Source: Leadbetterella sp. (GTDB lineage: Bacteria > Bacteroidota > Bacteroidia > Cytophagales > Spirosomataceae). From it: a DNA stretch of 64,000 bases. The notes under the pieces were generated by a model. That model saw only the letters and a program-made list of their open reading frames with translations, searched no databases and was not told where the DNA came from. Shown piece after piece: positions 16,815 through 25,034 of the stretch (position 1 is its first letter; each line of letters opens with the position of its first letter). The translations under genes and the position numbers were made by a program. The DNA lies in NCBI GenBank assembly GCA_019638185.1, contig JAHBUH010000023.1:1-64000 (forward strand). Reading direction: 5' to 3'.

Positions 16815-17795
16815 TTAACCGGCCATCACAGCCGGCAGGATATAATTGACAAATAAGGCTTTGGAGTCGTTTTTAATCTTCCAGTTATTGTAATTGCCGG
16901 CGGTTATGACCACCAAAAGATGTAATGATTTACAAATGAAAATTCTTTGGTCTCCATTTCCTATAGCTTCCTGAATATCAACGGTTCCTTCATTCAGCGG
17001 CACGGTACCTGTCCGGAACTGAAACCCGTAGCCTGCATTTTTCTCTTGGGCGGCAGGCCTTTTGACGGCAGAACTCAGGGATAAATCCACCCATTCCGGA
17101 GTTAATACGGGCTGGCCGTTCCACAGGCCGCTGTTCATATAAAGCATCCCTATTTTTAGTAAATCCCGGGAGCGTAATCTTAGCCCTGAAGCGGCTGCCG
17201 GCCTGTTTTTGGTTAAAGGCATCCATTCATACCGGGTTATTCCCAGGGGAGCGAATAATTCTTTTTCGGCAAATTGGTCAATGGGCCGGCCACTGGCTAT
17301 TTTAATGATTTCGGCCAGTAACTCGGTATTTCCCCCGTTATAATTCCAGATTTCTCCCGGCCGGGCCACCATAGGCCTGCTTAAAATAAAATTAATAGGG
17401 TCAGAACTGATGTCCATTCTTAATTCCGTATTTCTAGGATCCCGGTAGGAAACCTCCTCATTCCATTTCAGCCCGCTGGTCATGGTTAATAAATGGCGGA
17501 TCGTTATTTTTTTCTTTTCATGGCTGAATGGATATTCCTGTGGGAAGTAGGAGAAATTGTCTTTAAGGATAAGCACGCTGTGTATGTTAGGGATGGTATC
17601 TGAAAGAATAAGTTTTGTTAACCTCCCTAATTGCAGGGTATCTGTCTGATGATCCTGGGCGCTGGCCACAGGTATCCCGTCGGACAGATCAGGAGGGACC
17701 GTGTAGGTATAGGTGCCGGAACGGGTATGCTTTTCTTTGCATCCCGCTAAATTTGAGATAAACAGGACCAGGACAAAAAGACAGAACTGTTTCAT
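16815..17795 (-). CDS. Serine hydrolase (class C beta-lactamase-like), catalytic SxxK segment deleted
   Basis: Lipoprotein signal MKQFCLFVLVLFISNLAGC, so the start is the ATG at 17795 and not the one 27 bases upstream. The family pattern continues from IRHLLTMTSGLKWNEE through WNYNGGNTELLAEII and AASGLRLRSRDLLKIGMLYMNSGLWNGQPVL to VVITAGNYNNWKI. In relatives about 55-60 residues carrying the nucleophile motif SxTK stand between IHSVLILK-D and the YFPQEY segment; here those two are joined directly (near 17560). The frame is kept, so this is an in-frame deletion, and the product cannot act as a serine hydrolase. Treat as a probable pseudogene product or a binding-only relic. Confidence 0.8.
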   Translation of the reverse strand: MKQFCLFVLVLFISNLAGCKEKHTRSGTYTYTVPPDLSDGIPVASAQDHQTDTLQLGRLTKLILSDTIPNIHSVLILKDNFSYFPQEYPFSHEKKKITIRHLLTMTSGLKWNEEVSYRDPRNTELRMDISSDPINFILSRPMVARPGEIWNYNGGNTELLAEIIKIASGRPIDQFAEKELFAPLGITRYEWMPLTKNRPAAASGLRLRSRDLLKIGMLYMNSGLWNGQPVLTPEWVDLSLSSAVKRPAAQEKNAGYGFQFRTGTVPLNEGTVDIQEAIGNGDQRIFICKSLHLLVVITAGNYNNWKIKNDSKALFVNYILPAVMAG

Positions 17796-17849
17796 GCTCA
17801 AATTTAGCAGGAAATCCGGCATAACCTATGCCTTTCCGGCATCTGCCCC

Positions 17850-18887
17850 TTACCGGACAGAAAAAGAGTAGGTCTTTTTATAATCCCGGTGAATGCAGTA
17901 ATTAATGGTTTTACGGGTGTTATTGAAAACTGCTGACCACTGGGTGGGCCACCCTTCGTCATTCAGCACCACACTTTTCAGCAGCATCATTCCTTCCTGT
18001 TCCGTCAGGGTGTTTTTTGTGCGGCCCAGCGTGGCTTTGAGCGTGTCGTAACGGTCATAACCTTCTCCTTTGTCGTTCCACTGACCGGGAGTCAGCAGGA
18101 AATTAGTAGCGCATTGGGCCTGCTCCAGGATTTTCATTTCGTTATTAATGTATTCTACAATGGCCGTGTTTCCGGAAGCATCGGCTAGCTGGAAATGATA
18201 ATTACTGCCGGCCGAGGCATTCATGTCGTACTGCTTCAAAAGGTTAATAGCTTCATCAACGGTAGCGGCTTTATCCAGTACCATGCGGATGGCTGTAGAG
18301 GTGGTCAGGCCTAACTTCCCGGTGCTTTGCCGGGTAGGTTCGTCAAAAATCTGCAATACAGCAATGGACAGGCCCTTTTCGTTAATCCCGTCCATGGGGG
18401 CGTAGGCAGAGGCCAGGATCACGGCTTTATCCAGGAAACCGGCGTCAGTGGGCAGGTTATGGTTTCCGTAGCCCAGGAAATCCAGGTCTACCGTAGATAC
18501 GGAGGCATACCCGCTTTCAGGGTAGGTTTTCAGCACCAGGATAGGGGTGGGTTTAAAGTCAAAATTCCGACCAAAAATATAGTCGCCGTCAGGAGTTTGT
18601 GCGGCAAATGTACTGCAGCCGAAATCCGGCAACTCAAATTCCAGCGGAAGGCCTTTGAGGAGTTTTTTGGAAACAAACTCCACTACTTCCGCATCGGTTC
18701 TGGCACCCTTTTCCAGGAACTCGTCCAGCCCGTAGTCGTCCCGGTATTCCATTGAGAACAGGGTGGTATTTTCCACCCGGCTAAGCGTGCTCAGTGTCTT
18801 GATTTCTTTGTTAAACAGGGCATATAGGAAAATTCCTGCTGCCATAATTACCCCTACCAGCAGCCAGCCCACTCTTTTGATGTTCAT
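17850..18887 (-). CDS. Linear amide C-N hydrolase, choloylglycine hydrolase family
   Basis: 345 residues; Ntn-hydrolase group that includes bile-salt hydrolase, penicillin V acylase and some acyl-homoserine-lactone acylases. An N-terminal hydrophobic segment (VGWLLVGVIMAAGIFLYALF) anchors or exports it. The probable catalytic cysteine is in FGCSTFAAQTPDGDYIFGRNFDF, which in relatives becomes the N-terminal residue or sits after a short presequence. Later conserved parts are MDGINEKGLSIAVLQ and TTSTAIRMVLDKAATVDEAI. Substrate unknown. Divergent from an AraC-type regulator across a 146-base gap, a plausible regulatory pair. Confidence 0.9.
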   Translation of the reverse strand: MNIKRVGWLLVGVIMAAGIFLYALFNKEIKTLSTLSRVENTTLFSMEYRDDYGLDEFLEKGARTDAEVVEFVSKKLLKGLPLEFELPDFGCSTFAAQTPDGDYIFGRNFDFKPTPILVLKTYPESGYASVSTVDLDFLGYGNHNLPTDAGFLDKAVILASAYAPMDGINEKGLSIAVLQIFDEPTRQSTGKLGLTTSTAIRMVLDKAATVDEAINLLKQYDMNASAGSNYHFQLADASGNTAIVEYINNEMKILEQAQCATNFLLTPGQWNDKGEGYDRYDTLKATLGRTKNTLTEQEGMMLLKSVVLNDEGWPTQWSAVFNNTRKTINYCIHRDYKKTYSFSVR

Positions 18888-18979
18888 CTTTTTGTTTTTA
18901 ATGATGATGCAAAATAACCGTCATTTCGGGCGGTGATCAAGGGTAGATTTCTGAAATAATAGTCAAAAAGTCGTATTTT

Positions 18980-18987
18980 TAATTTTG
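18980..18987 (+). promoter_or_regulatory. Putative -7 element of the AraC gene (TAATTTTG)
   Basis: Exact TAnnTTTG match 46 bases before the GTG start of the AraC-type regulator, in the gap divergent from the choloylglycine-hydrolase-like gene. No matching -33 element at standard spacing. Confidence 0.4.
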
Positions 18988-19033
18988 TTCCTTCCTGAAA
19001 CGAGGTAATTTTACCGAAAAGAGTCTTTTTAGC

Positions 19034-19882
19034 GTGGACATCCGTATCAGTTCTTTCCAGCCTCGCACCGATTACCTGTCGCAGCATTTCCTGATTTCGG
19101 ATACCCGGCAGGGCTTCTCTTCTTTAAACCCGGAGCATCCGGTGATTATCCATAACGTGGTGTTTGGAATTTGCGTCAGGGGCAAAGCTGAGCTGTCGGT
19201 CAACCTGTCAAAATGCCTGCTGCAAGAGAACGATTGTATCATTTTACTTCCGGGTAGCATCCTGGAATATCGCCCGGAAGGTATCAGTGATGATTTTTTG
19301 CTGAAATTTATTTCGTTTTCACTGGAATTTGTAAATAGCCTGGAGCTCCCCGGCCTTTTTACGGGGATAAAACTGAACCCGTGCGTGAGGTGTACGGCTG
19401 AAGAAACCGGACAACTGCTGAAGACGTATTCCGACCTGGAAGAAAAAAGTAAACGCGGAGATTTCTCGTATAAGAAAGAGATCATTCAGTATACCTTATT
19501 GGCCGCAGTTTATGAATTTTATTCCGTGTTTGAGCAAAAGGCACCCGTTCAGGCCGAACGAAACAAGGATGCCGAATTCCAGGTGGCTTTTTTTGACCTG
19601 GTATACGATCATTACCGCACCCGGCACCAGCTTCAGTTTTATGCCGACCGACTGTTCCTGACCCCGAAATACCTGTCCGGCAAAATCAAAACCCTCACCG
19701 GCAAATCGGCCAATGACTGGATCAATGAATTCCTGATGCTGGAAGCTAAAAGCCTCCTGAAATCTACCGGCAAAACCATTAAGGAGATTGCCTACGGGCT
19801 GGGCTTCCCGGACGCTTCCACCTTCGGTAAGTTTTTCAGGAAATACGAAGGAGTGACCCCACGGCAGTACCGGGGAAGGTAA
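19034..19882 (+). CDS. AraC-family transcriptional regulator
   Basis: 282 residues from a GTG start; upstream in the same frame there is no ATG before a stop at 18980. Residues of about 20-170 are a cupin-like sensor (FGICVRGKAELSVNLSKCLLQENDCIILLPGSILEY). The C-terminal about 100 residues hold two HTH motifs (LQFYADRLFLTPKYLSGKIKTLTGKSANDWI and IKEIAYGLGFPDASTFGKFFRKYEGVTPRQYR). Likely acts on the divergent hydrolase gene or on itself. The stop nearly meets the convergent DUF1801 gene. Confidence 0.92.
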   Translation: MDIRISSFQPRTDYLSQHFLISDTRQGFSSLNPEHPVIIHNVVFGICVRGKAELSVNLSKCLLQENDCIILLPGSILEYRPEGISDDFLLKFISFSLEFVNSLELPGLFTGIKLNPCVRCTAEETGQLLKTYSDLEEKSKRGDFSYKKEIIQYTLLAAVYEFYSVFEQKAPVQAERNKDAEFQVAFFDLVYDHYRTRHQLQFYADRLFLTPKYLSGKIKTLTGKSANDWINEFLMLEAKSLLKSTGKTIKEIAYGLGFPDASTFGKFFRKYEGVTPRQYRGR

Positions 19883-19888
19883 CTGAGC

Positions 19889-20245
19889 TCAGCTTTTGAT
19901 CACGCCTGTTCTGTACAGGTCCAGCGCTTTTTGTAAGATGTTCTCAATGGCCTCCCGGGTCAAATCGTTAGCGGGGTTAACCCTGAAAATCTTCATCCGG
20001 CTGCGGTCTCCTTTTTCCAGGCCGGGATGATCCAGGTACTTCCCTTCTACCATAAGAAGGTAAGGCTCACCGGTTTTTTTATCCGTCCATAGATAGCAGA
20101 ACATTTTTTTCTTATAGCAAAAGCAGGGCATCCCGTATTTCTGTGTTTCCGTGATGTGGCTGTCCTGCGCAAGAATAAGGCTGCGCAATGCCAGCAGGCA
20201 GCTCCTGCCGGGTTCTTCCTGGCTCAGGTAGTAGCTATCAAGCAT
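19889..20245 (-). CDS. DUF1801 / YdhG-like protein
   Basis: 118 residues with the DUF1801 pattern: LRSLILAQDSHITETQKYGMPCFCYKKKMFCYLW, then LLMVEGKYLDHPGLEKGDRSRMKIFRV and a C-terminal helix ILQKALDLYRTG. Small soluble protein of unknown function, structurally related to the YdhG/iron-sulfur-frataxin-like fold. Stands alone between an AraC gene and an S41 peptidase gene. Confidence 0.88.
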   Translation of the reverse strand: MLDSYYLSQEEPGRSCLLALRSLILAQDSHITETQKYGMPCFCYKKKMFCYLWTDKKTGEPYLLMVEGKYLDHPGLEKGDRSRMKIFRVNPANDLTREAIENILQKALDLYRTGVIKS

Positions 20246-20280
20246 GCTTATCTATTAGCATTTGGATCCGCTCAAAAATA

Positions 20281-22491
20281 TCATTGACCTATTATTTCAA
20301 TGGCCTTTTCCAGTACTTCATCCTTCCCGTTTTTAACTCCTTCAATGGTGGGTTTCACCGTAACGTCCGGTACAATACCAATTCGCTGGGTTTCCGTTCC
20401 GTTAGGGTAATATACCCCGATTCCCGAGATCATGGTGCTTAATCCTCCGGGTAAAAGAATGGTGGAAACGTTTCCGTCAGCCCCGGCGGTCATACTTCCT
20501 ACGATAGTGGTATTTTTGGCCGCCCGAAAGGCCATGGCCGTATATTCCGCCTGGCTCTGGGATTTTTCGTTGACCAGTACCACCAGTTTGCCTTTGTACC
20601 TGTACTCATCGCTTTGGATGATATCTCCTTCCTTGAATGTAAATTCTCCCGGGTTATCCAGGTTTCCCTGCGTAAATTTTGCGAAGGAAGTAGGCTCTGT
20701 GACAAAATAAGAGCCTAAAGCAAACGGAACGAATATACTTGGATAATTGCGGATGTCGATGATGATTCCTTTGGTATCTTTAAATAACTTTTTGATTTCG
20801 GGAATGTCCATTTCAGTTATGTTCGCCAGCGTGATATAACCGATATTGCCCTTTAACATTTTAAAGCATTTTTCGCCTTCATTTACCCTATACCAGAAGT
20901 ACATGTTCAATTGTTTTTTGTCGAATAATGCAATTTCCTGTTGCTTATTTTGCTTTTCGGAAATATACTTCAGTGTAAGGTTTTTTTGAGCGGAACGCAA
21001 CAAATCCCCCGAGATATTTCGTAACATAGCCGCTTCATTGGACGCCGGATAGTAGGATTTCAGGCTATCTACGATTGATTCAATGGCTTTCCCATTGATA
21101 TGAGTGATGATGTCCCCGATTTTTAATGTGGTGTGTTCGGGATTATAATAATCGGTAACTACCAGCTTCCCTTCCACAAATTCGGCCTTAAAGGGGGCGT
21201 AATTGCTTCCCCGGAGCTCTGCAATTTTATCTCCTCCTTCCCATAAGTTGGCATGTGTATCCTTGACTTCGCCAATGATCTGAAGGGCAGCAAGCTCGTA
21301 CTCCAGTTCATTTTTAGCGTTAATAAAGGGAGGAATATATTCTTTGAGAATAGTATTCCATTTTTTGTCTGTCTGATGTTTGTAGGGGAAGAAGTATTCA
21401 ATCATATTCCAGTACCGGTAAAGGGCCAGCAGCCGGAAACCGCTGTCGGGGTAAGTCTTGCCGGGATACGGGTTTTCATTTTTGAATTCGGGGTTAGCTA
21501 CATAGCGGTGCAAACCTATGTAATAATTTTCGCCCTGGTTCCTGTTGTTATAAACCTCTTTAAGAAGAGATTTCAGACTGGCAGAAAAGCCGAAATGGTC
21601 TATCCATGCTAAATCAGGCTTTAATACGGCGTCACTCCGGGTAGGTTTGCAGTTTTCACATGAAGGTAGCTTACCGTATTTTTCAATCCAACCGATAAGA
21701 ACCTTGTTTCTTTCCCCACTATTTTTTGCTTGCAGGTAAGCGGGCAGAATCCGGAACAATTCATAATCCCAATTGTAATTTCCTTTCGCAATTTCAGGAT
21801 GATGGTATTTCAGGAATCCCCAGATTCTACCTAATAATTCCAACTTATTTATAGTTTCGCTTTTCAGATTTATAGAAACAATGTTAGAGCCGCCGTCAAA
21901 TTCCTTGTCTTTTTCAGCCGGCAGAATTTTTCTTTGGTAAATTTCAAGGTCTTTACTGTCCAGATCTTTTCCGTCTATGGAAACCTGCAAGTCATCCAGC
22001 CACATTTTCCCTTTTCCTGCCAATAAACCACCGATAGCTATATTTTTTGTTTCTCCGGGAGTGAGGGGTAAACTTATCTCATATTGTTTCCAGTCGGTAG
22101 TCCCCTTTATTCCTTTGTTACTCATGTTATCAAAGGCCTGCTGAGGATCTATCCGCATCCATAATCCCGCATAGCCATCGGTTACATTTTCAGTTTTGAT
22201 GTACCCCGATAACCGGATGGATTTCCCGGTATAGTTATGGGGTAGATTGATACCCAGGGCCTTATAATCTGATTTGTCGGTGGTATTTTCTATCGCCAAA
22301 GAATACTTTCCCTGTTTTACAGTAACAGAATCCATATACACCCGGTAATCGCTACTCCCGAAACTCTCCCACCGGAGTGGGTATCCTTTTTCATTTTGTT
22401 CAAAGTTGAGGTTCAGTTTCTGAACTTCAGAAGTCTGGGCATAGCCGGTTAAAGAAAAGAGAAAAGTGATGAATGTGACTGACTTTTTCAT
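20281..22491 (-). CDS. S41-family peptidase with N-terminal carbohydrate-binding-like domain
   Basis: Start set at the ATG at 22491, which gives the signal peptide MKKSVTFITFLFSLTGYAQ; the longer frame adds 47 residues without signal character. 736 residues. Residues of about 25-165 form a beta-sandwich like galactose-binding/CBM domains (YPLRWESFGSSDYRVYMDS to GKMWLDDLQVSIDG). A helical middle part is followed by a PDZ-like segment (LKIGDIITHINGKAIESIVDSL) and the S41 catalytic domain with VNEKSQSQAEYTAMAFRAAKN (nucleophile Ser) and TAGADGNVSTILLPGG. Exported, probably periplasmic. A second, shorter S41 gene lies two genes upstream. Confidence 0.9.
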   Translation of the reverse strand: MKKSVTFITFLFSLTGYAQTSEVQKLNLNFEQNEKGYPLRWESFGSSDYRVYMDSVTVKQGKYSLAIENTTDKSDYKALGINLPHNYTGKSIRLSGYIKTENVTDGYAGLWMRIDPQQAFDNMSNKGIKGTTDWKQYEISLPLTPGETKNIAIGGLLAGKGKMWLDDLQVSIDGKDLDSKDLEIYQRKILPAEKDKEFDGGSNIVSINLKSETINKLELLGRIWGFLKYHHPEIAKGNYNWDYELFRILPAYLQAKNSGERNKVLIGWIEKYGKLPSCENCKPTRSDAVLKPDLAWIDHFGFSASLKSLLKEVYNNRNQGENYYIGLHRYVANPEFKNENPYPGKTYPDSGFRLLALYRYWNMIEYFFPYKHQTDKKWNTILKEYIPPFINAKNELEYELAALQIIGEVKDTHANLWEGGDKIAELRGSNYAPFKAEFVEGKLVVTDYYNPEHTTLKIGDIITHINGKAIESIVDSLKSYYPASNEAAMLRNISGDLLRSAQKNLTLKYISEKQNKQQEIALFDKKQLNMYFWYRVNEGEKCFKMLKGNIGYITLANITEMDIPEIKKLFKDTKGIIIDIRNYPSIFVPFALGSYFVTEPTSFAKFTQGNLDNPGEFTFKEGDIIQSDEYRYKGKLVVLVNEKSQSQAEYTAMAFRAAKNTTIVGSMTAGADGNVSTILLPGGLSTMISGIGVYYPNGTETQRIGIVPDVTVKPTIEGVKNGKDEVLEKAIEIIGQ

Positions 22492-22501
22492 ATAAAGAGT
22501 A

Positions 22502-22927
22502 TTATTTTGTGGTTTCCGCCCCGATTTGTTTGCCCAGTTTCTCAAACTCTGCGTCGTCCGGTTCCCAAAGCTCAATTTTGTTGCCTTCCACGTCAAGAAT
22601 ATGGACAAATTTCCCGTATTCAAATGCTTCAATCGGATCCAAAATGGTAACCCCTTCTTTTTTTAATTCTTCCACCAGCGCCACCAGGTTCTCTACCCGG
22701 TAATTCATCATGAATTCCTTTTTTGAGGGTTCAAAATATTCGGTGTCGTCATTGAACGGGCTCCATTGGGTAAACCCTTTCCGGGTGTTATCAGCCCCCT
22801 GATGCCATTCAAACACAGACCCGTATTCGTTGGTGGTCAGGCCCAGGTGGATCTTGTACCACTCTCTTACTTTTTGAGGGTCTTTGCATTTGAAGAAAAT
22901 CCCCCCGATACCTGTTACTCTTTTCAT
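22502..22927 (-). CDS. VOC (glyoxalase/bleomycin-resistance fold) protein
   Basis: 141 residues with a two-module VOC fold: VTGIGGIFFKCKDPQKVREWYKIHLGLTTNEYG at the N-terminus and MNYRVENLVALVEELKKEGVTILDPIE then FVHILDVEGNKIELWEPDD at the C-terminus. His/Glu metal ligands are plausible but the substrate is unknown. It ends 10 bases before the S41 peptidase start, so the two are probably co-transcribed. Confidence 0.88.
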   Translation of the reverse strand: MKRVTGIGGIFFKCKDPQKVREWYKIHLGLTTNEYGSVFEWHQGADNTRKGFTQWSPFNDDTEYFEPSKKEFMMNYRVENLVALVEELKKEGVTILDPIEAFEYGKFVHILDVEGNKIELWEPDDAEFEKLGKQIGAETTK

Positions 22928-22989
22928 TGTCTGATATTGTTTTAGTTACTTATAATCTTTCACCGGAGGACTATACTGCCGATGGAGAT

Positions 22990-24201
22990 TCATTTAATCA
23001 AAGTTAAGGCATAGTTCAGAATGGTATCCTTATCTTCTAAATATTCGGCAACGGTCCTGGAGACCGGGTACAGGGGTTGGATGCTTTTGCCTTCCATGGG
23101 AAACCCTTTGGGAGATACCTGAGGCGCGCTTCTGGAAGGGAACCAGTAGCTATACCCCATTTTTGAGCTATAAAACCGGGGTTGATTACCGGTATCACCT
23201 GCTGTAGGCATGCCTACCAGGGTGGCACTTCCGCTTTCCTGTAAATCAATTACCAGGCTTTCGGCTGCAGATACGGTATATGGGCTGGTCAGGACAAATA
23301 GCTTTCCCTGAAAGTGATTGTCTCTGGGATTGAGCCATCGATTGCTCACACAGGCTTTTTGCCTGGAAGATATGAGGTATTCGGTTATTTTTTCTGAATA
23401 CCCGGAGTTACCGCCCTGGTTTCTTCGTAAATCTATAATCAGGGAGCTGCTTTTCCCCAAACTGTCAAATGCTTTTGTAAATTCCTCTACTACATTTCCG
23501 GTCATACTTTGTATAGCTATATAGGCCACACTGTCATTTAGCATTTTACTTTCTACATTGCTTTTTACTTTGCCATCTGATTTGGGTATTTGCCGGGCCG
23601 CTTTATCCTCAAAGTGAACCGTGATATCTTTTTCACCTGTCGCGGTCTTTATGGTAAAGGTTCTGTCTTCTTCATAGTAACTTGAAAAAAGGCCACTTAC
23701 CGTTAGATATTTCGCGTGTAACGCAGTGGAGGCAGAGGTGTATTTTGCGTGATTTGTTATATAAGCTAATACCGGAATATTATTTATTTTCAGGATCTCA
23801 TCTTTTGCTTTTATATGATTATGGATAAAGGTACTGTCACCTGCATAAGATAGAAACACACGGTCTTCCACCAGGATGGCCGAACAGTCTATATAGTATT
23901 TTTTGAAAATAACACTGGCGTGGCTGTTTTTTAACTCTGAAAAGTATCGAATGAGTATGTCTCCATACTCGAGATTGGTTTTGGCGGCCTTTACTTCCGT
24001 CATATAAGCGGCTTTTAACGAATCCCCGTTAATGTTTTTCGCAGAAAGATGGGTATATTTTTTATTAACGTTATCCGATACTTCTTCAAAATCATCAGGG
24101 AAGCTTACTGTGGCGGGGATATCCTTTATATAAATGTAGTTTTGCCCATAGCCCGTGACTTCTGCCAAAAGGAGTAGAAGTAAAGCGATTATTTTCTTCA
24201 T
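22990..24201 (-). CDS. S41-family peptidase
   Basis: Start set at the ATG at 24201, giving a signal peptide (MKKIIALLLLLLAEVTGYGQ); the frame can be read 9 codons further up. 403 residues. A helical N-terminal part and PDZ-like stretch (HIKAKDEILKINNIPVLAYI) lead to the S41 domain, IDLRRNQGGNSGYSEKITEYL and LTSPYTVSAAESLVIDLQESGSATLVGMPTAGDTG, in which the serine of VSAAES is the probable nucleophile. Exported protease of unknown substrate, distinct from the larger neighbour because it lacks the N-terminal beta-sandwich domain. Confidence 0.9.
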   Translation of the reverse strand: MKKIIALLLLLLAEVTGYGQNYIYIKDIPATVSFPDDFEEVSDNVNKKYTHLSAKNINGDSLKAAYMTEVKAAKTNLEYGDILIRYFSELKNSHASVIFKKYYIDCSAILVEDRVFLSYAGDSTFIHNHIKAKDEILKINNIPVLAYITNHAKYTSASTALHAKYLTVSGLFSSYYEEDRTFTIKTATGEKDITVHFEDKAARQIPKSDGKVKSNVESKMLNDSVAYIAIQSMTGNVVEEFTKAFDSLGKSSSLIIDLRRNQGGNSGYSEKITEYLISSRQKACVSNRWLNPRDNHFQGKLFVLTSPYTVSAAESLVIDLQESGSATLVGMPTAGDTGNQPRFYSSKMGYSYWFPSRSAPQVSPKGFPMEGKSIQPLYPVSRTVAEYLEDKDTILNYALTLIK

Positions 24202-24249
24202 AGTCTTTTTCCAGCTATTGATTTTCAAGCGAATAAATAGTCCATATTT

Positions 24250-24471
24250 TTATTTAACGGAACTTTCATAAGTTAATGCCGAACCTTTGTGGGCCGCAAT
24301 ATGGTCTGACTTGCTGCTCCTGATTTCATATTGAGGTTCTTCTTCTGTGGCATGGTGCACATAACCTTTGTAATCAAAGTCTTCGGTATGTATTTTTATA
24401 ATGGTGCCTGTTACCCTTCCGGCTTCCGAGTTCCAGCTTACTTTGTCGCCAATTTTAAATTTTGTTGCCAT
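24250..24471 (-). CDS. DUF2945, small TUDOR-like protein
   Basis: 73 residues from the ATG at 24471 (MATKFKIGDKVSWNSEAG), followed by GRVTGTIIKIHTEDFDYKGYVHHATEEEPQYEIRSSKSDHIAAHKGSAL. This matches the DUF2945 group, also called hypervirulence-associated TUDOR domain. Function unknown. It starts 13 bases after the DUF488 stop, so it is the third gene of a unit with DUF488 and Dyp peroxidase. The longer open frame up to 24528 overlaps DUF488 and is not preferred. Confidence 0.85.
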   Translation of the reverse strand: MATKFKIGDKVSWNSEAGRVTGTIIKIHTEDFDYKGYVHHATEEEPQYEIRSSKSDHIAAHKGSALTYESSVK

Positions 24472-24484
24472 ACTTACGATTGTT

Positions 24485-25033
24485 TTACGGGTTGAACAAA
24501 TTTTCATCATAATATAAAACGCAATCACCTGCTATTCTTGCAGGTGAAGTATAGTTATGTTCCTCCGCTTTATCTGTGGCCATAATATGCAGTACGGTCC
24601 AGCCTTTTGCTTTAAGATAATCGGATACCAAAGAGCGGTGGCATCGCCACCAGACGGCTTCAGAACACATATAGGCGGTAGAGTGGGTTCGGGCTATATT
24701 TTCCAGGGTTTCAACGGCCTGTTTAAAGTCCGCGGTTTCCATATAATCCGCATATCCCCGGAAAGAGTCATTTCTCCATCGATTATTCTTTGAGTTCTTT
24801 TGGACTTTCCTTCTGCCACCCAGTCCTTCCAGGTGCATATATTCAATTCCGGCGGCCTCTAATGCGTTTTGAAGGGGTTCTTTGTTGAACTGAGGGTACT
24901 TTGCCGAGCCTGGAAATCGCCTGATGTCTACCAATATGCCGATGCCAAAAGACCGGAGCATCAGGAGAAATTCCTCTATACTGTGGGTGGAATGCCCTAT
25001 GGTATAAATGGTATGTTTGCTCTCCGGTTCCAT
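24485..25033 (-). CDS. DUF488 protein
   Basis: 182 residues from the ATG at 25033. DUF488 signatures: TIYTIGHSTHSIEEFLLMLRSFGIGILVDIRRFPGSAKYPQF at the N-terminus, then YMHLEGLGGRR and CSEAVWWRCHRSLVSDYLKAKGWTVLHI, with the conserved Cys/Arg/His cluster. Function unknown. The start lies one base after the Dyp peroxidase stop, showing tight coupling with that gene. Confidence 0.9.
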   Translation of the reverse strand: MEPESKHTIYTIGHSTHSIEEFLLMLRSFGIGILVDIRRFPGSAKYPQFNKEPLQNALEAAGIEYMHLEGLGGRRKVQKNSKNNRWRNDSFRGYADYMETADFKQAVETLENIARTHSTAYMCSEAVWWRCHRSLVSDYLKAKGWTVLHIMATDKAEEHNYTSPARIAGDCVLYYDENLFNP

Positions 25034-25034
25034 T

